DNA of 64,000 nt from Ursus arctos (lineage: Eukaryota; Chordata; Mammalia; Carnivora; Ursidae): assembly GCF_023065955.2 (NCBI RefSeq), contig NW_026622808.1, positions 31,012,475 through 31,076,474 of the forward strand, in the 5' to 3' direction. The position numbers and the translations under genes were made by a program. The notes below the pieces were generated by a model. It was not told the origin of the DNA. It saw only the letters and a program-made list of their open reading frames with translations, and made no database searches. Below are positions 1 to 11,375 of this stretch, in pieces (within the stretch, counting starts at the first letter, position 1; every line of letters begins with the position of its first letter).

Positions 1-281
1 TTTGCTTCAAAGAAATTGGATCCTCACCCTAACCTCAAGTTCCAGGAATTATAGAGGAGATAAATCTTTATCCAAATACTACCAGAGAGGAGGAAATTTT
101 GGTAACTTGAGGACATCACCATCAGCTGAACTCTTTACTACAGAACCTATGGAAATAAGTCTGGCTTTTCCACTCACCTTTGCTGAAAGCTGTGAAAAAA
201 ACAAAATTCGGCTGAGTAAATTGGAGTATCTCATTGGCTTTATTCATTGATTCATGAATCAGGCAGCAGCATTCAGCAAGT

Positions 282-522
282 AGAAAGGAACTCCAAGGGG
301 CGCCTGGGTGGCACAGCGGTTAAGCATCTGCCCTCCGCTCAGGGCGTGATCCCGGCATTCGGGGATCGAGCCCCACATCAGGCTCTTCCGCTATGAGCCT
401 GCTTCTTCCTCTCCCACTCCCCCTGCTTGTGTTCCCTCTCTCACTGGCTGTCTCTATCTCTGTCTGATAAATAAATAAAATCTTAAAAAAAAAGAAAAAG
501 AAAAAAGAAAGGAACTCCAAGG
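282..522 (+). repeat. CanSINE, full length with 17-bp TSD
   Basis: Element 299-505 in ursid-type form (GCGCCTGGGTGGCACAGCGG head, AATAAATAAAATCTT tail). Target duplication AGAAAGGAACTCCAAGG at 282-298 and 506-522. Confidence 0.92.
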
Positions 523-747
523 AGCTATGCAAAATGGAAGGCTTTTGTTGACAGAGGGGCTGGAAAAGAAGTTTATAACAAAGAGTGGATTGTCTCTGAC
601 AAGGTTTCTTTTGGTGGGGGGGCCATCTCTCGTGCAGATGACCTCACTGGTGCTGACCAGGTAATCCCAGATGGACTGGTTAAAGGTCGCATTCTGGGAG
701 TGGCTGAAACTGCAATTCAGTCTTGGTTTGCTGTTGGAGGCAAGTGA
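511..747 (+). pseudogene. Unidentified 79-codon open frame, possible retrocopy fragment
   Basis: A frame open from 511 to the TGA at 745-747 reads protein-like, for example EVYNKEWIVSDKV and DDLTGADQVIPDGLVKGR, ending AETAIQSWFAVGGK. It has no ATG start and is preceded in frame by a stop if the CanSINE at 299-505 is removed. Another protein-like stretch in the same frame follows near 808-870 (VAIEQPKVLGNYGAR). I do not recognise the family. It may be a decayed processed copy or chance. Confidence 0.3.
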
Positions 748-879
748 CTCCGTTTGGGTATCTGTTGTTCCTTTTTGAACAACGTGAATATCTTTTTAGT
801 ATCTCGGAAGTACACGTAGCAATTGAGCAGCCAAAGGTGCTTGGAAATTATGGTGCCCGTAAGTATTAAAAATGTTAAA

Positions 880-1075
880 TTTTTAAAACTTGGCTACTAA
901 AATAAAAGTTATAAATATCATATATTATAATTAAAGTAATTATACAATTAAGTTATATAATATATAACCACATGTCATGTATTATATCTTATAATATATG
1001 CATTATAATAAATATAATATGTAATTATAATAAATTATAATTATTTTAAAATAAAATAATAATTGACATTTGCAT
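880..1075. repeat. AT-rich low-complexity tract
   Basis: About 190 bp almost free of G and C, built from TATAAT/ATTATA words with many small palindromes. Confidence 0.7.
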
Positions 1076-1464
1076 TTGAGAAAAATGTGTTTGTACTATA
1101 ACTCTGGTAGACACAATTAAGTTTTAAGGTTTGTCAAATTTTTATCTAAAATGTAGGTACTAATGTATACATATATTGGTACATACTGTATCAATATGTA
1201 TATTTTAAGGCTCTGGAGATACACTGCCTAATAGTCCTCCAGAAAACATGAGCCAATTGATTCTCCAACACTGATGAAGAATGCCCATTTATCTGTTGGT
1301 AGAGGAGAATTTTTCAAAGAAGTTGTAATCATGATTATGATACAGCTATAAAATGAACATGTGCCAAAGATTTTTTAATTCATTAATTAATGAGGACACC
1401 ACTCACATTACAGCTAGTTCAAAGGAGAATATAATCCATCCTCCTCTCCAACCATTTGTCCATA

Positions 1465-1512
1465 CTTCCATCTATCCACCCATCCTTCCATTCTACCCAT
1501 CCATTCGCTACC
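1465..1512. repeat. (CCAT)n-like degenerate simple repeat
   Basis: Repeated CCATC/CATCC words directly before a MER5A-like element. A related CCCACCCACCC stretch follows near 1725. Confidence 0.5.
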
Positions 1513-1513
1513 C

Positions 1514-1723
1514 CAGTGGTTCTTAACCCAGGGTGATTCTGTTGCTAGAGAACATGTGGAGATGTCTGCAGACATTTCTGACTGTATAACTGGAGGGATG
1601 CTTCTGGCGTCTTGTGAGTACAGGCCAGAGATGCTGGTAAACATCCTACGACCCACAGGCTCACTCCCAGTAAGTAATTATCTGACCTGAGATGTCAGTA
1701 GTGCCAAGGTTGAGAATCCCTGA
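1514..1723 (+). mobile_element. MER5A-like hAT-Charlie element
   Basis: Starts CAGTGGTTCTTAACCCAGGG and ends GGTTGAGAATCCCTG, the inverted ends and body of this old non-autonomous DNA transposon. Confidence 0.8.
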
Positions 1724-2094
1724 TCTATCCCCATCCACCCACCCACCCCTTCATACACCTGTCCAGTCAAGCACACCCATCTGTTTAAATGTTTATGGAG
1801 CACCTGCAACAACGTCTCTCAATCTTGACTGCAAATCAGAATCACCTGTGCAGCATATGAAACATACAAGTGCCAAGGTATTACCTTTGAGTATTCGGAT
1901 TTTTATAATCAGAAACTATGGAAGTTTGTGAATTGAAAGTTAATCAGCAGAGAAGCTTCTGTGCTTGTTTCTAAGACAATATATGATATTAAATAATAGC
2001 TAATTAAGGTTAATCAACAATTTATCACCATATTAGGTAAACAAGAACGTACCAGAGGTGAAAAATAAATGTCCAGGTCTCCTACCAGGGTGGT

Positions 2095-2245
2095 CTCAAC
2101 TCAATCTACACATTAGAATCACTGGGGAGGTTTTAAAGAATACTGATGCCCTGATCCCAGAAGCTCTGATTTAATGGGTCTAGGATGCAGCCTAGGCCTC
2201 AGTATTTGATAGAAGCACCCTAGGTGATTATAATATGCAGCCAGG
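2095..2245. mobile_element. hAT-type non-autonomous relic
   Basis: ACATTAGAATCACTGGGGAG paired with TAGGTGATTATAATATGCAG inverted at the other end. Subfamily not assigned. Confidence 0.55.
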
Positions 2246-2779
2246 GATAAGAACAGCTGTGTCAGAACTCAAAAAAATGCACTTCTCTTTTTCTTTATTG
2301 GCTAATTTTTGTTTTTGCATGTACATAACACTTTTTTCTTTTTCAGTTTAGAGTCCAATCTTAAAATAATGTTTAATGTAATAATCTGCATCTTTTTTGC
2401 CCTTGGATTCTTGGTTTGTTTTATTGGGGGGGGGATTGACCTAGAATCACAGGCCTCCAGGATCACAGGATTGCCAACCATCAAGGGAAGGGCTCATAAT
2501 CCATCTTCTGCCTCTGGAGCTTTTCAAGACAGTGGCACTGGCAGAAGACCACGAGGCTTGTTACAGGAGCTAATTATACATCTTGACTAATATTAGCATA
2601 TTCAAACAGATGGTAACAAAATTTAGAAGAAAAGACTTAAAGGAATGGAAACACCTAAATACCATTAGATGGTCCTCTCACTAACATCCAGTCATCCATC
2701 CATGCTTCACGAGATCCTGGGTTCTTGTCCGGTTTGAATAAATTCACGTTTCAGGTCCAAAAGCTTTCTTAGACTTGAA

Positions 2780-2822
2780 CACCGCTGCCACCACCGCCAC
2801 CGCCACCACCACCACCACCCAC
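2780..2822. repeat. (CCA)n/(CCG) trinucleotide repeat
   Basis: Run of CCACCGCCACCACCACC units. Confidence 0.8.
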
Positions 2823-2959
2823 GTTTTCCTATACCTCTGGGACTTTTTAATGCTCTTACTAGGTGTCAAAACTCCCACTCTTTTCTGAGGCTCTAACCCC
2901 AACAGAAGGGATTCTTACCTAATATAGCTTCCTGCCATTCTGAGGGAACAGGAATAATA

Positions 2960-3130
2960 ACAGATATTAATGGAAGGCTTTAGACATTGTAATGTCTTCA
3001 TAGACATTATCTCCTGTGATCCTTTTAGCATCCCTGAACCGGAGAGGGTAGTGATAGCTGCTGCGTCCATTTTACAGATGCAGAGATTGAGACTCAGAGA
3101 AGGAAGAGCACCCAAGGTCCTGGACCCTGA
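2960..3130 (-). repeat. MIR fragment
   Basis: Minus-oriented MIR core and tail: CATTTTACAGATGCAGAGAT with GAGACTCAGAGAAGG nearby. Confidence 0.6.
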
Positions 3131-3445
3131 GTGGCGGCATCTGGACTTAGGAGTTCTCACATCCTGTGTTCCTTTCTCATATACCTGGCCCCATATGGCT
3201 GTGTTCTCTATCCTTCCAGCCTCTCTGGGAGCCTTCCAGGCCCCTCCTTCAGCTTTCCCATCTTCTGCAGAAGGCCAGGGCACAGCCCCATAACAAATCA
3301 TCCCCAAGTTTAAGAATAGCACTTGTCTGCTCCACACACGCAAAACCCCAGCCTCATTAATGCCTTTTACAGCTTTTCAGGACAGAGAAGATTCTCCTTC
3401 AAGCGACTTGTAACAGGAAAATCCCACCTGCGTTCAGAAATTCAT

Positions 3446-3482
3446 TTCTTTCTTTTCTTTCTTTCTTTTTTTTTTTTTTTTT
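3446..3482. repeat. Pyrimidine-rich (CTTT)n/poly-T
   Basis: TTTC units grading into an uninterrupted T run. Confidence 0.8.
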
Positions 3483-4524
3483 AGAAATCCATTTCTTAAC
3501 AAGCCACTTGGTCATCAAATCACACAATCATGGCCAGCCTCCAGGTAAACCCGTTCCCTACATTTAAGACATGTACCCATTTGTGGATATATTCCTGCAA
3601 ATGGAGTGCCTCTCCCTTTATTGTTAAAGCTGAGCTGCTCGTTAGAAAGACTGTTTTTCTTATTAAAATATTTTCTAAATTTGATATTTTTGTTAATAAA
3701 AGCAATTAATATTTAATAAATTAAAAATTCAAAAGGGGAAAAAAATCTAGTTTCATCCAGAAACAACCATTGACCTTTTGACATTTTAGTCTTTTTTATT
3801 CAAATATAAATGTATCTATGTATATGATATGCTTTTCAATTGATACTTTAAATAACTTTCCACAGCTGCTTTTATAGAATCACAAGATTTAGATTTAGAA
3901 GGAACCTAGAGGCCTCCAAGTCCTTATTTCCTGGTTTGAGGATTTCTTTCACACGGACCTTGACTGGGGCTGCCCAGACACTGCCTGCATCCTCCAGGGA
4001 CTGGGGGCCCAATTTGCGCCAAGACCATCCATTCCAGGTTTGGAAAACTCGCCTGTTTTTTTTCCTCCTGAAAGGACAGAAAATCTGTCCTCCCCCCCAC
4101 TTTGGACTTCACTTTTCAGATTAAATGTCTCTAATTTCTGTGACTATTCCTTGCTTAACAGTTTTTTCAGCCTCTCATGATGCTGGTCGCCCTCCCCTGG
4201 GGAGTCTGTCCAGCAAAAACGCTACCTCCAGCCCCCACCCTGAAGTTCCAAAGCAGCCTGGCAGATGTGGTCTACAGTGGGACTACTACTTCCCTGACCC
4301 AAGACACTTGACCTCCAGTAACACCGCCCAGGATGACACTGGGGATATTTTTAGCAGCTACTTCTCTGTACTTGAGCTTTTGGTCTTTAAAAGCCATCAC
4401 AGTCAGGATTAATTAGAGAAAGATAATGCCAATCTGAATGCTGCCTTTTCAAATTCAAAATCCATTTTGGGGACTGGAAAGGAAGCCTAACATTGGGGGT
4501 GTATGTATGTTTACCATCTATCAT

Positions 4525-4745
4525 ACATAATGCTGGGCACTTTATTATTGTTAATGTTGTGGTAGTTTCAGTTGGTTGAGGCCCTGCTGTGCACTAGACA
4601 TACACAGTCCCAGGGTTATTAATCATTGTTTTACACATGAAAAAAGGCTGGGAAATTGGACAACTTGCCCAAGGTCCCACGCCAGAACGATATGGAGTCC
4701 CAATTTAAACTCGTATGTCTTGGCCCAAAGCCTGTGCTCTACCAC
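4525..4745 (-). repeat. MIR
   Basis: Minus-strand MIR with TTTTACACATGAAAAAAGGC and CAACTTGCCCAAGGTCCCA. Confidence 0.7.
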
Positions 4746-5319
4746 TATAATGTATTGCCTCTGGAAAATGCAGCTGGCTAGCAAGAGTCAAGTCCAAAGT
4801 GAGACTTCCCAGGCCCAGCTGGGGGTGGTGGTGGCAAGTGGATTGGAATCTCCATATGATGCCAGAGGAAACAGCAACGGAGGTATCTGAACCCTGCAGA
4901 TTAAAGATCACGGAGGTCAGGAAGGACTACCCAGAGTTCTTTGTTCTATTTTGACTCTCTAGACTTCAGAAAGAATGCTTGGGTGCTATATTGATCCCAT
5001 CTTTCCTTTTCATTATACTGTTATATATGATTAAAAATTACATCATTAACTCCTTTAAGTATTCTGTGATATTTCACTGATAATTCCACTAAATGTAGCA
5101 ACACTTTTTTTTTTCCCCTTTGGTTCCATTCATCTGTGTGTGAATTTGTACTTTTCTTGGGAAGTCCCAGGAAATAGTGGAGAACATGCCTCAGAGATGT
5201 TGCATGCAAGGAAGAGGTTAGGGTACTGTTCCACCAACTCATCGGTTGAGGGTTGCTCCTCAGTGTGTTAATCCCTGGCATTCGGGCCCCCTTTGCAGGA
5301 AATAGGTCCCACGGTTGAG

Positions 5320-6040
5320 AAAGCCTTTATGCAGAAAGTCACAGATGCTTTCAGTAGGAACCCACTAGCAGGAATGGCAAGTGCAAGGGTCTAGGATGCA
5401 GGCATGACAGTATCTGCTACAGGTGACATTTAAGCAGACTTGAAGGAAGTCAGACTGAGCCGTGTGGACATCTGGGAGAAGATTTCAGGCAGAAGAAACA
5501 GCCGGTACGAGGGTCCTGAGGCAGGAGCTGCCTGGCATGTCTGAGGAACAGGGAGGAGATCCACATGGCTGGGGCACTGAGCAAGGGGGCAGAAGAGAAA
5601 AGAGAGTAAAGTCACAGGAGGCAAGATCATGAAGGGCCTTCGAGTTGTTTTAAGGAATTGGGTTTCACTCTGAGAGAAAGAGGAACCATTTGAAGTCTGC
5701 AAAGATGTGTGATGTGGTCAAACTTATATTTCAAAAGGATCAACCAGGCAGCTGTTTGGGAAATGGACTATAGAAGAGCAGGGTAGGAAGCGAGGACACA
5801 GGAAGTTGCTGCAATATCCAGGCAAGACAGGACAGTGGCTTAGATCAGAGTCGGGGCAATCTAAGTGGGGAGGAGTGGTCAGATTTTTAATGCAGTAGGA
5901 AGGTAAAGTCCATTGAACTTCTTGACAGATTTGATGTGGGGTGAGAGAGGAAAAGAGGAGTTTAGTATAAAACTAAGGATTTAGCCTGAGTGATTGGGCT
6001 GAGATAAGGGAAATTGTGGGTGGGGCATATTTGGTGGACA
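5320..6040. repeat. Ancient interspersed repeat, family not assigned
   Basis: Purine-rich block containing CATGGCTGGGGCACTGAGCA and ATCATGAAGGGCCTTCGAG, a sequence class common in mammalian genomes. It is not a coding gene. Confidence 0.4.
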
Positions 6041-6042
6041 AT

Positions 6043-6268
6043 TAGGCATTTAGTTTTATTTTTTTTTTTAAAGATTTTATTTATTTATGTGACAGAGAGA
6101 CAGCCAGTGAGAGAGGGAACACAGCAGGGGAGAGGGAGAGGAAGAAGCAGGATCCCAGCCGAGGAGCCCGATGTGGGACTCGATCCCGGAACGCCTGGAT
6201 CACGCCCTGAGCGGAAGGCAGACGCTTAACGACTGCGCTACCCAGGTGCCCCTAGGCATTTAGTTTTA
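6043..6268 (-). repeat. CanSINE with TSD
   Basis: Element 6059-6252, minus orientation. Target duplication TAGGCATTTAGTTTTA at 6043-6058 and 6253-6268. Confidence 0.9.
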
Positions 6269-6274
6269 AATATG

Positions 6275-6500
6275 CTGATTTGTAGATGTCTTTTTTTAAG
6301 ATTTTATTTATTTGAGACACGAGAGAGAGAGAATGAGAGCACAAGCAGGGAGGAGGGTCAGGGAGAGGGAGAAGCAGACTCCCGGATGAGCAGGGAGCCA
6401 GTATGGGGCTCAATCCCAGGACCTTGAAATCATGACCAGAGCCAAAGGCAGACACTTAACCTACTGAGCCACCCAGGCACCCCTGATTTGTAGATGTCTT
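6275..6500 (-). repeat. CanSINE with TSD
   Basis: Element 6293-6482, minus orientation. Duplication CTGATTTGTAGATGTCTT flanks it. It is separated from the previous SINE by 40 bp. Confidence 0.9.
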
Positions 6501-6889
6501 AACAGACATTCAAATGGAGATGCCAAGTTAGCTGTGGCTATACAGGTTTGGAGTTCAGAAGAGCAATCTAGGCTGCACGTGTAAGATTGAGAACTGGCAT
6601 ATGAATAGACGCTTAAAGCCAGGAGACTGGATGAGTGCACGACAGTGATCTCCCTGGGATCACCTCTGGATCTGTGATTACATGTATACTGGCGCTTCTC
6701 ACTCTGTCTACCATATCTCTTAGCCACACTTTCAATTTTCTCTCTCGCCATCCCTCTATGCTCTATTCCAGGCAGCTTCAGATCTAACATCCAGGTCGTG
6801 GATTCTCTCTTTTGCTGTTTCTAGTTTGTCATTTTAACTTTTAGAACATTTTTTCATTCCTAGAAGTTCTGCTTTTTAAAATCTCTGAT

Positions 6890-7060
6890 CGGGGTGCCTG
6901 GGTGGCTCAGTCCATTAAGCGTCTGCCTTCTGCTCAGGTCATGGGTCCTGGTACTGAGCCCTGCATCGGGCTCTCTGCTCAGCAGGGAGTCCACTTCTCC
7001 CTCTCCCTCTGTGATCTCCTTGTTCTTGCTCTCTCGAATAAAATCTTTAAAAAAAATTCT
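6890..7060 (+). repeat. CanSINE
   Basis: GGGTGCCTGGGTGGCTCAGT head and AATAAAATCTTTAAAAA tail. Confidence 0.88.
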
Positions 7061-7720
7061 TTTTGAAGTCTGATTTATTTGGATAGCCTTTATCATATTG
7101 ATTCCTAATTTCATCTTTATTTAAAACAATCTTTATTCAGTAATTTGTCTGATCATGCTCTCATTCTGCCTCCACTATGATAGGGTGTTTCCACATGGGC
7201 ACACACATGCGTTTAATCTTTGGCGCTCATGTTTGCTGGGGTTTTGTGGGATGCTGTGTGGCTTGGTGAAGGGCAGGTGCAAATTTTTTTTTATTTGATT
7301 CTACTAGGTATTTCACCTAGGACTAATTTTTAGGCTAATTCCTCAGTCTAGTGGTTCCTGGACCACACAGTATAAATCTGAATCCCAAACCTGTGCCTGG
7401 TTGCAGATTCTCACAGGACCTGTTCCCCGTCATCCCTGGGAACTTTTTCCCCAAAAGTGGGATAACTTTTTCTAGCTTACCTCTTCCTCAAGGATGAAGC
7501 CTTCCAGGTGCCAGCTTTATGCTGAGGGTCCCACTTCCAACTTCCCATGGGGCATGGGCACAAGTCGTATTTCTCTGTGTGGACATTAACACCCATGGGC
7601 GGCAATCCACTCATACACCTTCCCCAGCAGCCACAGCCAGTTCACATGCTGACCACTCTGGGTTTTCAGTTCTGCAGCGCCTGGCAGTTCCCTTTCCTGC
7701 AAATTTAGCTTTGTATTTAA

Positions 7721-7936
7721 AAGAATTTCTAGGGGCATCTGGGCGGCTCAGTCAGTGAAGCGGCTGCCTTCGGCTCAGGTCATGATCCCGGGCTCCTGGG
7801 ATCCAGCCCCGCATCGGGCTTCTTGCTCAGCGGGGCACCTGGTCCTCCCTCTCCCTCTTCCTCTGCCGCTCCCTGTGCTTGTGCTGTGTCAAATAAAATC
7901 TTTTAAAAATAATAAATAAAACATAAAAGAACTTCT
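7721..7936 (+). repeat. CanSINE
   Basis: Element about 7732-7922, with imperfect flanking AAAGAATTTCT / AAAGAACTTCT. Confidence 0.88.
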
Positions 7937-7939
7937 GCT

Positions 7940-9420
7940 TGAGCCAGCATTTCTGTTTGTAGCAGGAGTGTTGTCAGGTTATCTGTCACGTGATGGAATT
8001 GGAAGTCCCCTCAGGGGTGATTTTGGTGGTCAGATTAGCTCAGCAGGAACTATTCTCTAGAACAACAGATCCATGTGAGTGGACATGATGCCCCCTAGCT
8101 CCCTGTCGCGTTGGAAGCACCTGCCCCCGTGAGGAGTTTGTGTGAGCGGTGATCTACTGAGCACCGTCCCGGTTTATTCCTGTGGCTCTGCCCACACTGA
8201 TGACTTGTTTCATGTTGCAGCAAACAGGCCTACGTGGTAATGAAAGAGCTAAAGACGAATGTGCCCAACTGCATGACAGAGGCCCAGCTCGCCCTGGCCG
8301 GCAGGCCCCAAGACCGGCTGTCTAGGAATCCTTTGGAGCGATGTCCAGCATGGTCATGCCATTACGGCCTGTGGCAGGGAATGAAGGGAAGGGGGTTGGT
8401 ACTGCCACAAACAGTTGCTTCCTGTGGCCCCAACAAGATGCTGTAACCTGTTTGCTATGTCCCATTTCCTGAGATGCCCCAAAGACCTGGGAACCCCAAA
8501 CAAGTCCTGGTAAGAGGAGGGGCAGCCAAGAAAAAATCAGAACTCTCTGCTTAAGGCCTCCACTAGCTGGGAGGGTAGGCAGAGCCTGGGCAGACTTGTC
8601 TATTTGGCCACAATCAAAGGAAATGTGAGGACCGACCAAGAGGGCTGTGTGCACACCATTAGGGTTGGTCAGTGACAGTCCCCTTGTGTGTCATCCAGGG
8701 GGATGAAGTTGGGCACTTCAAAGCTGCTCTGCGAAGCCTCGGCGGAGTAGGAGTCTCTGAAAGCTCTTTTAGGATCGCTGTGTGTCCGTTATGAAAGAGA
8801 AAGGGGTGACTAGAAGAGGGCAGAGACCTCAAGGTTGCCTTTCTACTTTCTCTCTTCCACAAACCCCCATCCATCTGCTCACTGGTGGGCTGGAGTCAGA
8901 ATCACGGGGTCTTTGGACCAATGCCATCCAGTTCAACCTTCTATCCGATGCATGTTCTGTGACCTCCTTGCCAGAGAGCCCCCTACTGTGGGGCCCTGGC
9001 TGCTACCTTCCCCGTAAGACTGCTCTCATTTTAAGCCTCTTCTTATTGTGAGATAAAAATCTGCCCTTCAGCCATTTCCACCTAGACCCATTCTTCTTCT
9101 GGTTGCTGAGGAAGGAGGGCCTCCTGCCGTCACTGGCTCAGGAACACAGAGAGGATGCCCTGAGAGGCCCTACAACCTGAAGCAGCTGTGAGAATGGGGC
9201 TGCTCAGGCCCAGTTCACCCCCAGGATGTCCATCCAGGGAAGGAAAGGGGCCGGCCAGTGGGACAAAGCCACGCCACAAGGAGCGTGGCTGAGCTACTTC
9301 TTCACCTCCTTACTGGAGACTCAGTTCTGACCCCACCTGTACACGGGGAAGACATCCTCCTGGACAGGAAATACAAAAGCAAGTTCTTCAGTGAGCATCA
9401 AAAGTCCAGACTAGAAGGTT
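7940..9420. other. Intergenic, no gene recognised
   Basis: Mostly unique sequence downstream of KIF9. Overlapping short frames on both strands show no recognised motif. An AATAAA on the minus strand lies at 8178-8173. Confidence 0.5.
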
Positions 9421-9422
9421 AT

Positions 9423-9659
9423 TTTATCCTGTCCCTGCACATAAGATAGTGAATTGAAACCAAAAGTGTTCTGGGAAGATGAGCAAGGGTGTCCCGCGAA
9501 GGATGTTGCTGTGGGGAGGCAGGCCGTCGTGAGTTCTCTGCGCTGGGCCCCAGCCTCGGAGCAGAGCGTTTGGAGCTCTGGGCTGGTGGTTTAGCGGCCC
9601 CACTAGAGCAGGCGGGAGTTCCTGGGAGTCTTGTCCTTTAAGGCACTGGCGAGGAGTCC
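9423..9659 (-). other. KIF9: KIF9 3' UTR, candidate end at a GATAAA hexamer
   Basis: No AATAAA or ATTAAA is seen on the minus strand within about 400 bp after the stop. A weak variant signal, GATAAA, occurs at 9428-9423, about 230 bp downstream. A canonical AATAAA appears only at 8178-8173. Which one is used cannot be decided from sequence alone. Confidence 0.3.
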
Positions 9660-9710
9660 CTACTTCCTGTGTCCCTGCCGAAGGCCCATCATGGTTTTCA
9701 AGTAATTGTG
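9660..9710 (-). CDS. KIF9: KIF9 coding exon 20 (residues 774-789 and stop)
   Basis: HNYLKTMMGLRQGHRK then TAG. Acceptor is GTGTCCAG|CAC. It lies 8.4 kb from coding exon 19, across a repeat-filled intron. The sequence matches the KIF9 C-terminus I recall from other mammals with few changes. Confidence 0.92.
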   Translation of the reverse strand, partial: HNYLKTMMGLRQGHRK

Positions 9711-11325
9711 CTGGACACAGAAAAGAGGAAAAAACAGGAATTGATTAAGAAGTAAAGACTTAAGACTCAGAAGCCATGCCACTTGCATCCACCCCATCAT
9801 TCTTCCTGCAAACATCACAGTTTGGGAGCAAGGATGCCCTCTGACCAGCCCCAATTCTATGAGAAATATTGTTCCATTCATCCCCTTTCATTCTTTTGTC
9901 CTAAAGAAAGTGTGTAAAACTGTTTTAAAATGGTGTGGCAGGCATGTGTTTTAAATTTTTTTAAAGATATTTATTTGAGAGAGAGAGGAGAGAGAGAATG
10001 AGTGGGGGCGGGGGGAGGGGCAGAGGGAGAAGCAGGCTCCCCCCTGAGCAGGGAGCCTGACATGGGGCTCAATCCCAGGACCCTGGCATCATGACCTGAT
10101 CCAAAAGCAGACGCTTAACCGACTGAGCCACTCAGGTGCCCCCAAAAATGGAGTGGCAGGCAGGTGTAAAGGAACATATACGTTTCAAGGGCCCACTTGA
10201 AAATTTCTGGCAAGATTTAGGTTCAAAAAGAAAAGAAGAGGTTTCTATCTCCAGAGGCGTGGGCACACATGTACTCTGGGGGGCCCTCCTTCCACAAACC
10301 AACTAAATGTTCACAAATGCTTCCCTATCAATGCACTGCTGGGCTCGCAGAAAGCAGGTGGGGAAAGCACGCAGAAATAGAAACACTGGGCAGTAAGTAA
10401 GCGAATGCAAAACCCAACCAGAAATGTGGGTATGAATCCAGCCCCTCCACGGTGTGGGGAACTGAATGTTTTTATTGTGGTAAAATCCACACTACATAAA
10501 ACTTACCATCCTAACTATTTTAAGTGTACAGCTCAGTGGTATTAAATACATTCCTAACATGCAACCACACCACCATCCATCTCCCTCTTTTTATCTTGCA
10601 ACACTGAAATTCCATACCCATTAAGCACTAAGTCCCCATTCCCTCCCTCCCCAAGCCCTTGGCAACCACCATTCTCTTTCCTGTCTCTGATTTTGGCGAC
10701 TCCAAGTACGTCACGTGAGTGGAATCCTATAGCGTTTGCCTTTTGGTGACTGGCGTGTTTCACTTAATGGCTGTAACATTTTACATTCCCACCCGTAGCA
10801 CGCACACTAGGGCTCCAATGTCTCCACGTCCTCACCAACACTTGTTATTCTCTGGCTTTTAGACAGTTGCCATCCTAGTGGGTACGAGGTGGTTATCTTT
10901 TAGTTTTGATGTCCTTTCCCTAATGATCTGTGACCTTGAGCATCTTTTCATGTGCGTACCGGCCACATGAAATATATATATATACACATTTTTTCGAGAA
11001 ATGCCTATTCTTGGCCCATTTTTGAGTTTTAAAAGTTCTCTATATAGTCTGGATATTAATCTTTTCTCACGTTGTAATTTTTTTTTAAGTAAACTCTACA
11101 CCACACATGGGGCTCGAACTCACGACCCCAAGATCGAGAGTTGTGTGCTCTACCGACTGAGCCAGCCAGGCCCCACTCACATTGGAATTTTTGAAGGAGG
11201 TTAAAATGGTCCTGCATTGGCAGTGCCCCATGGCTAACTGCAGAAGCAAGTGCAAACACTGTCAGTAGGAGAACGTACTGGTGCATTCAGGACTTCTACA
11301 GCTTCAGGTCAAATATGAACTTATG

Positions 11326-11375
<50 letters not shown>

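Noticed and set aside
299..375. tRNA-Lys-like heads that a tRNA finder may flag
   Set aside because: They are the tRNA-derived 5' parts of SINEs, diverged in the stems and followed by SINE bodies.
8220..8446. Possible plus-strand exon after a TTGCAG acceptor-like site
   Set aside because: The frame following the acceptor contains stops, and no similarity or matching donor was recognised.
11330..11373. Periodic repeats that might be taken for a CRISPR array
   Set aside because: Simple CA and TC microsatellites without unique spacers, in a mammalian genome.
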